From Tritrichomonas foetus (Eukaryota > Parabasalia > Tritrichomonadida > Tritrichomonadidae): a stretch of 64,000 nt of DNA. The translations under genes were made by a program, and so were the position numbers. Below the pieces are notes generated by a model. That model ran no database searches. It worked only from the letters and a program-made list of their open reading frames with translations, and was not told the origin of the DNA. Location: positions 71,653-135,652 of the forward strand of contig MLAK01000024.1 of NCBI GenBank assembly GCA_001839685.1. The letters are read 5' to 3'. Each line of letters begins with the position of its first letter. Positions within the stretch are counted from its first letter, which is position 1. This document shows positions 46,444 to 56,220 of this stretch, in pieces.

Positions 46444-48141
46444 ATGGATGAAGAAATTGATTTCGCATATATAGACCAAGTTTCAGCATCGCTCCGGAAT
46501 CTTTTGTACGTCGAAGACAATTATGCATGGTTTAATCGCATGATCGAATATTACGAAACCAATCAGGAATTTCCAGAAGATATTTCAGTTGATGTCAATA
46601 ATTTACTCGCTATAGAAATCAGCAAGAATCCAGATATGAATTACGTCAGAGAAGATTATAAATATGTAGTTAATAATTATCCAGACGGAGTCGACCAATT
46701 GCTTTATCAATTATTTTATCACGAAACGGAGGAAGTTATTATTGAGGATAACGGCGGAGAGGAATGCCAATTTGATTCCACTGATGATGAATCCGAAGAA
46801 GATTATGTCAAAATTGTTCTTACTATGAACGATATTCTTCAAAAGCAATACGAAACAATATCAGAAATTGCGAACACTTTAAATCTTCACGATGAAGCAG
46901 CCGAAGTTTTATTGAAAGAATACAATTTCAAAGAAGACCAAATATATTCTCAATATTCAGGGAATGGCGAAATAATTCTGAGTAAAATTGGTCTTACACA
47001 TAATCAAGCTTCTAATCCAATCCATCTCCAAAAATCGACAAATTCAGATTGTTGTGGTGTTTGCTTTATTGATGGTGTTGATCTTTACGCACTTCCTTGT
47101 GGACACTGCTTTTGCAAGGAATGCTGGGTTGAATATATTAAAACTAAAATCAATAATGGTGCATTTATTATTAGATGTCAAGAAGAAAGATGCAAATGCC
47201 AAATAACAATGAATGATGTTGTTCAATTTTGTGGTGAGAAAATAGCAAACACTTATACTGACTTCATTCTTGAAAATAATATTCATTCTGATGGAAATCT
47301 AATGCACTGTCTACGACCTGGCTGTCCAAATGTTTTAACAAGCGATTGTGTTGGTCTCTGTCAAGTTGCCACATGTACATGTGGAATGAGACTTTGTTGG
47401 AAATGTAAAGAAGCAGCACATGCACCACTTTCATGTAACTTATTAGAACAGTGGCGTAAGATTACTGATGATGAAGTTTTAGAAGCTAAGTGGATTAAAG
47501 AAAACACAAAACCATGTCCTAAATGTCATGAACGAATTGAAAAAAATGGCGGCTGTAATCATATGACATGTCGAATAGATTCAGGGGGTTGTGGATTTGA
47601 ATTCTGTTGGATTTGTGGACACGAATGGAAATCCCATGTTGGAGATGGATATAATTGTAACAAATTTACAGATTTTGACAGTTTGACAGAAAATAAAGGT
47701 ACGCCAGCCTTTGATTTAAAAAGACTTTCACATTATCATACGAGATTTTTAAGCCATAAAACTTCTAGTGAAACAGAAGAAAAAAATGAAGAAAAAAACA
47801 AAATGTCCATAATTAACTATTTTGAAAATTATCCAAAAACTAATGAAAAATTGCCAATTGAAGAAGCAATTTGTTTAGCAGACGAGATTTTTCTGACGAC
47901 TAAAACAGCTAGATCAGTTTTAATTTGGAGCTACCCTCATGCTTTCTACCTTGATCCAAGTGATCCTGAACTTAAAATCTTTCAACACGTTCAAACTGAA
48001 GTTGAGAGGTATCTTGAAGCAATGACAGATTTAATAGAAAATAATAGGACAAGATCACCATCAGAATTTCGAAAGGCCATGAAAATATTGGCATGTAATA
48101 CTGAAGTACTGAATAAGCATGTTGACCAATACTCTTTGTGA
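46444..48141 (+). CDS. Ariadne-type RBR E3 ubiquitin ligase
   Basis: 565 aa from the ATG at 46444. Order as in ARIH1: acidic N terminus, UBA-like helices (about 130-172), RING1 (203-252, CCGVCFIDG...CGHCFCKECW), IBR (about 270-335, CTCGMRLCWKCKEAAH), RING2/Rcat (358-392, CPKCHERIEKNGGCNHMTC...FCWICGHEW) and an Ariadne domain (about 415-560, KTARSVLIWSYPHAFYL). The catalytic Cys of RING2 is Cys376 in GCNHMTC, so the thioester step should work. It accepts ubiquitin from an E2 such as UBCH7 and passes it to substrates, in relatives with cullin-RING ligases. Cytosolic. RING2 carries a small insertion (RIDSGGCGFEF). Confidence 0.95.
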   Translation: MDEEIDFAYIDQVSASLRNLLYVEDNYAWFNRMIEYYETNQEFPEDISVDVNNLLAIEISKNPDMNYVREDYKYVVNNYPDGVDQLLYQLFYHETEEVIIEDNGGEECQFDSTDDESEEDYVKIVLTMNDILQKQYETISEIANTLNLHDEAAEVLLKEYNFKEDQIYSQYSGNGEIILSKIGLTHNQASNPIHLQKSTNSDCCGVCFIDGVDLYALPCGHCFCKECWVEYIKTKINNGAFIIRCQEERCKCQITMNDVVQFCGEKIANTYTDFILENNIHSDGNLMHCLRPGCPNVLTSDCVGLCQVATCTCGMRLCWKCKEAAHAPLSCNLLEQWRKITDDEVLEAKWIKENTKPCPKCHERIEKNGGCNHMTCRIDSGGCGFEFCWICGHEWKSHVGDGYNCNKFTDFDSLTENKGTPAFDLKRLSHYHTRFLSHKTSSETEEKNEEKNKMSIINYFENYPKTNEKLPIEEAICLADEIFLTTKTARSVLIWSYPHAFYLDPSDPELKIFQHVQTEVERYLEAMTDLIENNRTRSPSEFRKAMKILACNTEVLNKHVDQYSL

Positions 48142-48680
48142 TTTCATTTTTGTTTTTTACTTAAAAATACATTTCTATTTCTTTTATATATATATATATA
48201 TATATTATTAAAAAGTGATTAAACATAGAGCTCCTATTTAAGAAAGTTAGCTTATAATATGTACTTTTGCGGATTAGGAAATACAAATGAATTATATTCA
48301 CTTAATCCACATGCTTTACCATACTTTTATATTTTTTTATCAAAAAAGGCCATTTTACATTGGTAGAATTGATCATATTTCAAAACCTATTATCAAAATT
48401 TAGAAGTAAATTGTGAAATTTTGGTTGATGTATTAAATATGAATGGATTTTGAGGCGAAAGTCTGATTTATGGGGCATAAAAGATTTGTATCATGAATAT
48501 CTATCTTAAATAATTACTTTGAACTGATGAAAATAATTATTTGGTAAAAAGTCACGCTTGAGTGTTGAAAAAAGAGAACATTAAAAAAGGCATTATTCTA
48601 TTCTTGTTTTTTTTTAATATATTAATTCTTACAAATTCAAACATTGTTTATCATCAAAAGCGCAGCTAGTGTTCAAAAGT
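48142..48680. other. Intergenic with TA run and possible RCC1-like relic
   Basis: A (TA)n run is at about 48186-48204. An ATG at 48259 opens a 35-codon frame MYFCGLGNTNELYSLNPHAL that resembles the start of an RCC1 repeat but stops at 48364-48366. Weakly supported. Confidence 0.35.
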
Positions 48681-49748
48681 TTATAAACCAACATCAACAG
48701 ATCCAGAATTTAATGTGTCCATCATTGTTCCACACATTATTATTGAAAGTGGATCATGTGTATAAATGAAAAATGCAAAAGGATGATTAAATTTCTTGTA
48801 TTTGTGAGATTCTGAACTTAATGGTAGAGAATTAGACTCATTATCAACACATACACCACTTTCATTGATTGTAATTACACACTTCTGACGGATGAAACCC
48901 AAACTTTCATTCTCTGACAGCTTTATTTTTGAATCGCCAAATCCAAAAGATTTGAATGGATTAAAAGGTGCTGTTTCAATTTCGATCTTTGGGAAAGAAA
49001 TATTCACATCTTTCGGTTTTAATCCTTTAATCAACTTTTTTAGTTTTTTGGATCTCATTTTTTTGATCATTTTCTTGTAATATATTTCTCCTGCCATTTT
49101 CGGAGTTACAACCAAGAGCCCAAAGTTAGGATCTTCAAATGGGAGCTCAATAGCTGTTAATGAATTAGTTTCTGTGCAATTGATCTTCTTATCGTAAGCA
49201 AGAAGCATCGTAATTGGAGCATTTTTCTGAAGGCCGTAAAATTTACAAGTCTTTAATGAAGTGAACAAACCTTTTTCCCACCTACAAGAAAAGAGAGAGA
49301 CAGCTGATGCTATAATACTATTTTGTGGGGTCTTAATAAGAGGATTAATGAGATCTGGTATCTTCCCATTAGTTTCATTTTTGACGTATCTATTAATTTG
49401 TGTTATTATTGGTTTTGATTCGTCCAAAAGGACCAAAATACTTTGGACTGATTTTAAATCAGCTTTTAAAGGCGAAACTGTGAAAATTTTGTTTACATCA
49501 TGAATCGCATTCATATTATGGGAAACGATGGATTCGACGTGCGCTTTTAAAGAGTGGAGTATTGAAGAATGAAAACAGGAATTCAAAATTGTTTTTAATG
49601 ATTCCGTTTGTGAAAGATCGAATAAAATCGATAAAACCGCGACTGATGAATAAGGCGAAATTACGAACTGAGTGGGGAAATCGTGGAATGCACTTCGAAA
49701 AAGATGAAATTCGAGGTCAATAATATCATTAATTCTGTTCAGATGCAT
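48681..49748 (-). CDS. Serpin (intracellular type, atypical hinge)
   Basis: 355 aa from the ATG at 49748 (the open frame before it has only TTG). Serpin signatures: FVISPYSSVAVLSILFDLS (helix B region), QINRYVKNETNGKIPDLI (shutter/helix F motif), TAIELPFEDPNFGLLVVTPK, and the C-terminal FNHPFAFFIYTHDPLSIIMC. No signal peptide, so cytosolic or nuclear as clade B serpins. The reactive loop has the canonical length, but the hinge is not inhibitory-like: after Gly at P15 the residues are Val, Cys, Val, Asp, Asn, Glu (P14-P9) where inhibitors have Thr/Ser and then small residues. Serine or cysteine peptidase inhibition is therefore doubtful. A TCAATTT lies upstream of the ATG. Confidence 0.92.
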   Translation of the reverse strand: MHLNRINDIIDLEFHLFRSAFHDFPTQFVISPYSSVAVLSILFDLSQTESLKTILNSCFHSSILHSLKAHVESIVSHNMNAIHDVNKIFTVSPLKADLKSVQSILVLLDESKPIITQINRYVKNETNGKIPDLINPLIKTPQNSIIASAVSLFSCRWEKGLFTSLKTCKFYGLQKNAPITMLLAYDKKINCTETNSLTAIELPFEDPNFGLLVVTPKMAGEIYYKKMIKKMRSKKLKKLIKGLKPKDVNISFPKIEIETAPFNPFKSFGFGDSKIKLSENESLGFIRQKCVITINESGVCVDNESNSLPLSSESHKYKKFNHPFAFFIYTHDPLSIIMCGTMMDTLNSGSVDVGL

Positions 49749-50401
49749 GTTGGATCCGACAACAAAAATTGAGGAATCTTTACACAATATCAATGAATGT
49801 ATATCTGGTCATACATAAACAAAATTTCTTGCGTGAATTTTGGTCTATTCAAACTGTCTCAAACTCGAATAATGTGTTTTATATTCAAAAGTTGACTTTG
49901 AACCAAATAATGTAAAACATCGATATATAAGAATATATTTCGAATAATGCAGAAATATATGGTTTTTTAGTTGATAATGAATTATTTTAATATTTGTTTT
50001 ATATATAGATAATTTTAACAATGTAGATATGTAGATATAAGATAAATACGATTACCTTTTCAAATATCTTAATAATTTAAAATGTTAATATATTGATTAT
50101 TAATTAGTTTTAACCTTAATAATTTCTGATTTATTATTATAACATAGAGTGTAAAATAATATAATAATATAAATATCATATATCTTTTCAAATGAACGGG
50201 ATAGCTATAATGGCTCATTTCAATGTCATCAACTTTTTGAAAAAGAATCGATTTTTGAATTCATTCAAATTATTCACTGATATGAATGTTTTTATCTTAC
50301 AGGAGATAATCACAAAAGAAAATCTATCTCCCACAAAAGTGGTTGAATAACATTTTTATAAAAAAAAATTAATTTTTCAAAATCAAAACTAAAAATCAGG
50401 T
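49749..50401. other. Intergenic, very AT-rich
   Basis: Low-complexity A/T sequence with short TAGATAT repeats near 50020-50045. No gene. Confidence 0.4.
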
Positions 50402-51013
50402 TTATAATAAATTCAATGTTTGTGATTTTGGAGAACCTGGATTCGAATATATTATTGGAGCTACAAGTAGTTGTGGGCTCATATCTTTGATAAGAAAAAA
50501 TGGTTTTTCCACGATCAAAATATCATCAATTTCGAAAGGTCTCTTTATCGCTTCTGATATGTGAAGTGGAATAAATACGGCACATTCATTTTCCATTTCT
50601 TCAAGTTGTTCTTCAGGTCCCATCACTTCACATATAAAAACATCTAAATATCCAAAATCTCATAAACTTAAATTATCTGTATCTGATTTGATTATTTTTA
50701 ATATAATTGCTGGTTCTCTCTTAAAAAACTGTTCTGTATTAGAATCATTTCCTTCAATTTTTTCACCAATTGAAAAAAAATTTTCTTGTGATTCTTGTGA
50801 TGGAATATCAATTTATGGATCTGATTGTCTCCTTATTCCAAACTTTGTTTGATGTTCCTCTGCATCATTCACTTTAATTTGATATGATTTATTTGGATTC
50901 CAAGTTTGAGTTAATTGTAAGATTGATGAATTTCGTACACTTGGTGTAAAACTTTTCTTAAACTGCGTTTTCGGTAATTTTGTGGTAGATGAAAGCTGCA
51001 ATTTTAAAGACAT
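50402..51013 (-). pseudogene. Pseudogene of unknown family with two in-frame nonsense codons
   Basis: From the ATG at 51013 one single frame reads protein-like sequence for 203 codons to the stop at 50402, broken only by TAA (50813-50815) and TGA (50660-50662). It begins MSLKLQLSSTTKLPKTQFKK, the middle is acidic (SIGEKIEGNDSNTEQF), and the end reads ENECAVFIPLHISEAIKRPF and EIDDILIVEKPFFLIKDM, a beta-rich region somewhat like an OB fold. The uninterrupted frame across both stops shows a gene that has recently decayed. Family not recognised. Confidence 0.65.
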
Positions 51014-51804
51014 CGAAATAAAATAATAATTACAATAAATGATTTCATTTTTCACTTTAAATACTAAACGTGCTCTTCTCTCAAAAAGTTTAAAAGTGCT
51101 TCACTTCTCACTTATTTATTCCTCTTTTATCTCAAAGTGTTCTCAAATTATTTCTCTGAGTTACTCAGGCTGAGTGTTTTATTGTATCTAATGTAGTTTT
51201 CATAAAGAAATTTTTCATTTTGAGTACCAACTAAAATCCGAAATATTTTGCACAGGAACATACAATAAATATGAAATTGGATTGATTCTTCTTTAAAGAT
51301 AATATGAATGATATTCCTCAACAAAAACACCAAAATAATTACCTTCTTTGAACTTTGACTTTTGTAATTATTTTCTTCAGTTTAAGTAAATAAATTATTC
51401 GTATTAAATACAATACAAATTTTCTATATTTTTAGAAATAAATCTTGATATATTAATGATTTTTTCTTTCATCATCAATTTTATTCAATTTGATTGAAGA
51501 TCCTTGTTGAGCACAAGTTCTCCCGAAATGTTCTTTTACTAGAATGAAATTCAATTATCAAATTTTCGAGAAAGGATTTCTGATCTCGCGCAATAATCTA
51601 TTCGAATGATTTCGCAAAATAATCATGCTATTTTTTGCCTTGTGAATTTGTTTCATTATTTATGTATATTCTTGATTTCTTTTCTTTTGTGGTTTAACTT
51701 CAAATTTCGATCGATAGTTATCAAATCAAAAAATGATGTGATTTCTATTGAAAAATTTGAATAGAATCAATCCAAAATAATCGTCCATCCATCAAAATAT
51801 CCTT
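51014..51804. other. Intergenic, upstream of TOR
   Basis: AT-rich, no supported gene; a 61-codon minus frame at 51148 looks like chance. Confidence 0.4.
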
Positions 51805-51810
51805 TCATTT
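51805..51810 (+). promoter_or_regulatory. Inr (TCATTT) directly abutting the TOR start codon
   Basis: TCATTT immediately before the ATG at 51811. Confidence 0.5.
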
Positions 51811-54800
51811 ATGCAAGATTTCCAAATATCTTCGTATTTCATCGAGTTCCACGAAAACGATTACAAACTCTGGAAAAACTATCGAAAGAAACTTATTAAA
51901 GTGTTATCCCTCAAATTATCCGTGATTTCCGATGATATTTTAATGCAAATTAATGAAGAATGGGAAGAGGCTTTAAACTCTCCTTTGCCAAATGAACTAT
52001 CACAAACAGCAAGTCAAAGTTGCCTTTTGAACAAATTTCTATTTACAACAATCCATTTGTATTTTTTTCGATCTTTTGAAAGAATCAATTCTACATTCCA
52101 TCTTATTCTTTCGTATATAGATAAAAATAATTTTTTATTAACTCGATCAGGAATGAAATGCCTTTACTGGTTATCTATTGACTCTAAAGAAGGAGAAATG
52201 ATTTTTGCTGAGCCTTTAAAAATATTAATAGGACTAATAAAAGATAAATGTAAGCCAAGTTTATACTTTAATGCAATAATGAATATTAAGTATACCCGGA
52301 AAATTTTGAAAAATGAAATCAATAATATATTTTTCACTGAAAGTAACATACTTTTAAAAATTGGATTTAATTCAGACGGAATTTTGCAAGATGAAGTTTT
52401 AAAAATATATCGTTCACAAGAAGATGAGCCCGGATTTTATCTCTCAACAAGAATTTACGATCTAGCTTATTCAAAATGTATGAGTATTAGGTTAACTACT
52501 TTATCACGGATTCGATTTGCAGCATATATTATAAATAGAATAATTTTATCTAGTAATTTTCAACAATTTGTAGATTTATCACGATTTTCTAATGCTTTAA
52601 TTCAACTAAAAGAATCTCAAAAAGAAGAAGAATATAAAAAGACTTTAAATGAAGTCACCAAAATGATTATTTTAGTGACCAATGAAAGTTCAAAAGATTT
52701 TATACAAATAATTTTCAATTTACAACTTGAAACACCAACTGAATCATTTCTATATTTCATTGATAAATTTCAAGAACATATTGATTTCAATAAATTATTA
52801 TCGCTTGTGTATGCTAATAAAATCACATGTTCAGAATCACTTTGCACATTTTTAATCTTAGAAAAAATTATTGTTTATTCTATGGAATATTCTGATAATA
52901 ATGATTTATTTGTTGATTCAAAAAGAATTAATACTACAAAAGTTTGCAAGCATTTCACAAAATGTTTGAAGTTACAAAATTCTCTTTTCACTGATTCTAT
53001 TCACCAAAAATGTTTGGATGTAATAAATAATCCACTTTTAAAAAATGAGGAAGAATGTTTAATTTGGATTCCATTTTTTGCTGCTAACGTCGAGTTTTTT
53101 AGTAATAGAAAAGCAATTGCCAAGTCTTTGAATGATATTTTCTTTGAATTATCTGATACACTTCGCTCAGTGATTATTGATACTTTAGATTTCATTAATG
53201 ATCCTAATACCAGAAACAATTTTATTTTAAGAATAATGACGACTGAACATAAAAAATCTCTGCGATTCCAAGCTATTCAAAAGCTGATTCTTAATGCTAG
53301 AATTTCATCTAATCCTTTATTTTATTCATTTATTAATGATTCATGTTTTAAAGTTAGACGGTTTATGTTGTTTTTGTTGGAATCAAATTTTAAATTAAAT
53401 CCGTTTCAAACTTATCCAGTTGTTAGGACTTTCACTTTATCATATTTTAATGATATTTTATCTGAAGTAGATGGTCGCTATGCAATGAAACTAGCCTCAA
53501 TGATGCCTTTTTTAGCTCATCATTGTTCAATTTGTCAAAATTGTAGAAGACAGTATGCTAAAACTGTTATATCTACAAGTTTGACCATTTTGGTTGAAAG
53601 GAATATCCATAAACGTGATGAAAAAGATGTTGTAAATTCACACCATGCTACATCTAAATATTCTGTTGCTTCATCAATGAATTATTCAACTGGATCTTTT
53701 CGAACATCACCTGATGAATCACATTCGGAATCATCGATTACAAATGTCGAAATTCCAGAATTTGATGAAGATCTTTTATCACGTCCAGTCAAAAATAGTC
53801 ATCAAAGTTATACAAAGGGCAATGAAATGTCTCTAAGTAAACAAATAAAGTCAAATTACGAAAGTTTTTATTTGAACAGAAGAGATGTTGATTTATTAAG
53901 AGCAGTTGTATATCTTGCTAAATATTGTGAGCCTCATCTTCAATCTATTTTGAATGTATTTTATTCCATTTTAACTTCTCGTAGTGATGATTATCTTCTA
54001 GAAGAAGCAATTAAATGTTTAACAAATTTTTCATCACAAATGTTTAATGGATTAAATATTCGGCTTCAATGTCCACAACTTATATCACCACTTTTACGTA
54101 TTCTAAGTGTCACATCGAGTGAAAATTTGGCTATTTCAATCTTAAAATTGTTTGGAAGTTCATTTGATTCTATAACTATTCAATCACCCTCATTTTTTAA
54201 CGAACAACCTGATTTTAATGACCTAGCATATTACACTGATTTTATATTATCAAGTATCTTAGCATTTTCTGCTAATTCTAATCGAAGGACTTTAAAAGCT
54301 ATCACAATTATTTTTGAAAATGATCCAATTAACTCTTCAAAGTATCTTGTCAAAGTCATTCCAATAATTTTAAGCGCTTTTGACAAAGCACATCCACAAC
54401 AAATTACCTCATTATTTACTTACTTAACTTGTATTGCTGCGCATTGTCCTGTTGATTCAATTCAACTATTTCCTCAACTTTTGACATTTATTCAATCTTA
54501 TTTGCACTATGAAGAATGCATTAAAATGTGTATAATTTTTGGGAAAAAGTTTACTTCCGATTTTTTAACAATAGTCAGTGACATATATCCAAAAATTATT
54601 CAACATTGTTTCCTTCACACTTTAAAATACTTTCAATACAGTATTAGATTTTTAGTTTTAGCAATTTCTAGATATAATCAGCATATTGATTTATTCTTAT
54701 TAATGCTTGAAAAAATTGATAATGTTTCTGTCTGGGACACAAGTTTGATTGTTGATTCACTGACTTATCTTGCACAACAAACAGACGTAAGTCTTTATAT

Positions 54801-56208
54801 CACACGTTTTCTTATTTTGGCTTCTGGATTTAATTCAGATATTTCAAATTTAATGTATTCATTAATCATATATCATAAATTTGATATCCACCAAATCAGT
54901 TTTTTCGACATCAACACAACAGAGTTATTCAATGAAGCCAATAGTTTATTGAACGATTCATCCAAAGAGTTAAATAGTGATTGGAATCAAAGACTTCATA
55001 TAATAATAGAAAGTAAGATCAAAATTATTGATTTAGATATTTCAATGCCAACTATTTCGAATAAATATTCTACTTTGCAATCATATTTTCTAGAATTTAC
55101 ATATCCAAATGAAACAGAATTAAAAAAATTCATGAATTCTCTAATTTTATATGTAATTAATAATTCTCCGTATGCAGGAATTCGTGGATGTATAGAATTC
55201 ATTAATTATCGACAACATTTAATAAAGAAACTGTTTCCTATTGCCTTTCTTTCTTTATGGAAAATTACTACCAAAAATGATCGTCAATATTTTTCATCAA
55301 TAATTAATAAAATAATTCATGAACATACTTCAATTGATGGCTTATTAATGACTTTAATCCAATTTCTAGATCGAAACGATGAACCTTTTGATATTGATTA
55401 TATAACAGTTGCCAAGGTTTGCAAAAATCCACACTATGCCTATCTTGTTTTATATAAAAGATATCAACGTGGTGATAAATCCATTCTTCCACTTCTTTTT
55501 AAAAGTGCTTTGAAACTAAATAAACTTGATGTAATAAAATCATTTTTTTCTGAAGCTGAACCGCTTCTAAAAAAGGAAGATATTGCTGAATATTGCGGCT
55601 ACCTTGGAAATTGGAAAAAAGCCTTAAATATTTATAAAGAAATTAAAGCACCTTTATCTAAAATTATTAATTGTTTGTATATGATGAAAAATTACCCAGC
55701 AATTTATGATTTATCACATAAATTTAATCAAATTCAAGATCAAAATGAAAGAGAAGATGCAACAATTCCAATGCTTTGGGCTTATTGTGTTTTTCGAGAA
55801 AATACCAAAATAGAAAACTTACTGAAAATTAGCAATAATATTGAAAACAATGAACAATTTTATACGTTTTTAATTATATTTAACATATCGATTAAAAAAT
55901 TCGATCAAGCCAAATTTTATTTAGACAAATCTCTCAAATTAATCGCCTCAAAAAGGAAAATTTTTAATAAAGGTGATCAATTTCAACTTCAAGAATTAAT
56001 GAACAATTTGCAACTTTTGTATGAATGTCAAGAAGTTTTAGAATACAAATCTTTGCAGATGAGCCAAGAAACTCCAAATTGGAATCATAGAATTAAATAT
56101 TTCAAACGTGATGAAACAACGTGGGAAAGAATGATATTTTTAAGAAATATGGTGGTTCCCATGGTTAGTAATACATCTGCATATTTGGATATTATTGGAT
56201 GTGTATGA
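51811..56208 (+). CDS. TOR: TOR (target of rapamycin) kinase, N-terminal part: HEAT repeats and start of FAT; ends at in-frame TGA
   Basis: 1465 aa. Mostly helical repeats (HEAT-like), e.g. RVFTLSYF...DGRYAMKLASMMPFLAHHCS near residues 545-580, followed from about 1180 by TPR-like FAT helices (DKSILPLLFKSALKLNKLDV, YCGYLGNWKKALNIYKEIKA). The last segment NWNHRIKYFKRDETTWERMI...YLDIIGCV aligns with the mTOR FAT region. The frame then meets TGA at 56206-56208 and continues in the same frame for KAGY before the ATG of the next ORF. Together the two parts make about 2369 codons, the normal TOR length. TOR controls growth in response to nutrients as TORC1/TORC2. If the TGA is real, this product alone has no kinase. 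Confidence 0.9.
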   Translation: MQDFQISSYFIEFHENDYKLWKNYRKKLIKVLSLKLSVISDDILMQINEEWEEALNSPLPNELSQTASQSCLLNKFLFTTIHLYFFRSFERINSTFHLILSYIDKNNFLLTRSGMKCLYWLSIDSKEGEMIFAEPLKILIGLIKDKCKPSLYFNAIMNIKYTRKILKNEINNIFFTESNILLKIGFNSDGILQDEVLKIYRSQEDEPGFYLSTRIYDLAYSKCMSIRLTTLSRIRFAAYIINRIILSSNFQQFVDLSRFSNALIQLKESQKEEEYKKTLNEVTKMIILVTNESSKDFIQIIFNLQLETPTESFLYFIDKFQEHIDFNKLLSLVYANKITCSESLCTFLILEKIIVYSMEYSDNNDLFVDSKRINTTKVCKHFTKCLKLQNSLFTDSIHQKCLDVINNPLLKNEEECLIWIPFFAANVEFFSNRKAIAKSLNDIFFELSDTLRSVIIDTLDFINDPNTRNNFILRIMTTEHKKSLRFQAIQKLILNARISSNPLFYSFINDSCFKVRRFMLFLLESNFKLNPFQTYPVVRTFTLSYFNDILSEVDGRYAMKLASMMPFLAHHCSICQNCRRQYAKTVISTSLTILVERNIHKRDEKDVVNSHHATSKYSVASSMNYSTGSFRTSPDESHSESSITNVEIPEFDEDLLSRPVKNSHQSYTKGNEMSLSKQIKSNYESFYLNRRDVDLLRAVVYLAKYCEPHLQSILNVFYSILTSRSDDYLLEEAIKCLTNFSSQMFNGLNIRLQCPQLISPLLRILSVTSSENLAISILKLFGSSFDSITIQSPSFFNEQPDFNDLAYYTDFILSSILAFSANSNRRTLKAITIIFENDPINSSKYLVKVIPIILSAFDKAHPQQITSLFTYLTCIAAHCPVDSIQLFPQLLTFIQSYLHYEECIKMCIIFGKKFTSDFLTIVSDIYPKIIQHCFLHTLKYFQYSIRFLVLAISRYNQHIDLFLLMLEKIDNVSVWDTSLIVDSLTYLAQQTDVSLYITRFLILASGFNSDISNLMYSLIIYHKFDIHQISFFDINTTELFNEANSLLNDSSKELNSDWNQRLHIIIESKIKIIDLDISMPTISNKYSTLQSYFLEFTYPNETELKKFMNSLILYVINNSPYAGIRGCIEFINYRQHLIKKLFPIAFLSLWKITTKNDRQYFSSIINKIIHEHTSIDGLLMTLIQFLDRNDEPFDIDYITVAKVCKNPHYAYLVLYKRYQRGDKSILPLLFKSALKLNKLDVIKSFFSEAEPLLKKEDIAEYCGYLGNWKKALNIYKEIKAPLSKIINCLYMMKNYPAIYDLSHKFNQIQDQNEREDATIPMLWAYCVFRENTKIENLLKISNNIENNEQFYTFLIIFNISIKKFDQAKFYLDKSLKLIASKRKIFNKGDQFQLQELMNNLQLLYECQEVLEYKSLQMSQETPNWNHRIKYFKRDETTWERMIFLRNMVVPMVSNTSAYLDIIGCV
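56206..56208 (+). other. In-frame TGA interrupting the TOR gene
   Basis: TGT GTA TGA AAA GCT GGT TAT ATG. In aligned TORs the position is Arg or Gly before K-S/A-G, so a single C-to-T (CGA) or G-to-T (GGA) change explains it. Confidence 0.85.
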
Positions 56209-56220
56209 AAAGCTGGTTAT

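Noticed and set aside
50402..56208. Alternative genetic code with TGA as a sense codon
   Set aside because: Many intact genes here end in TGA at the expected protein end (e.g. the PDE and coiled-coil genes), and only isolated stops occur in TOR and the pseudogene.
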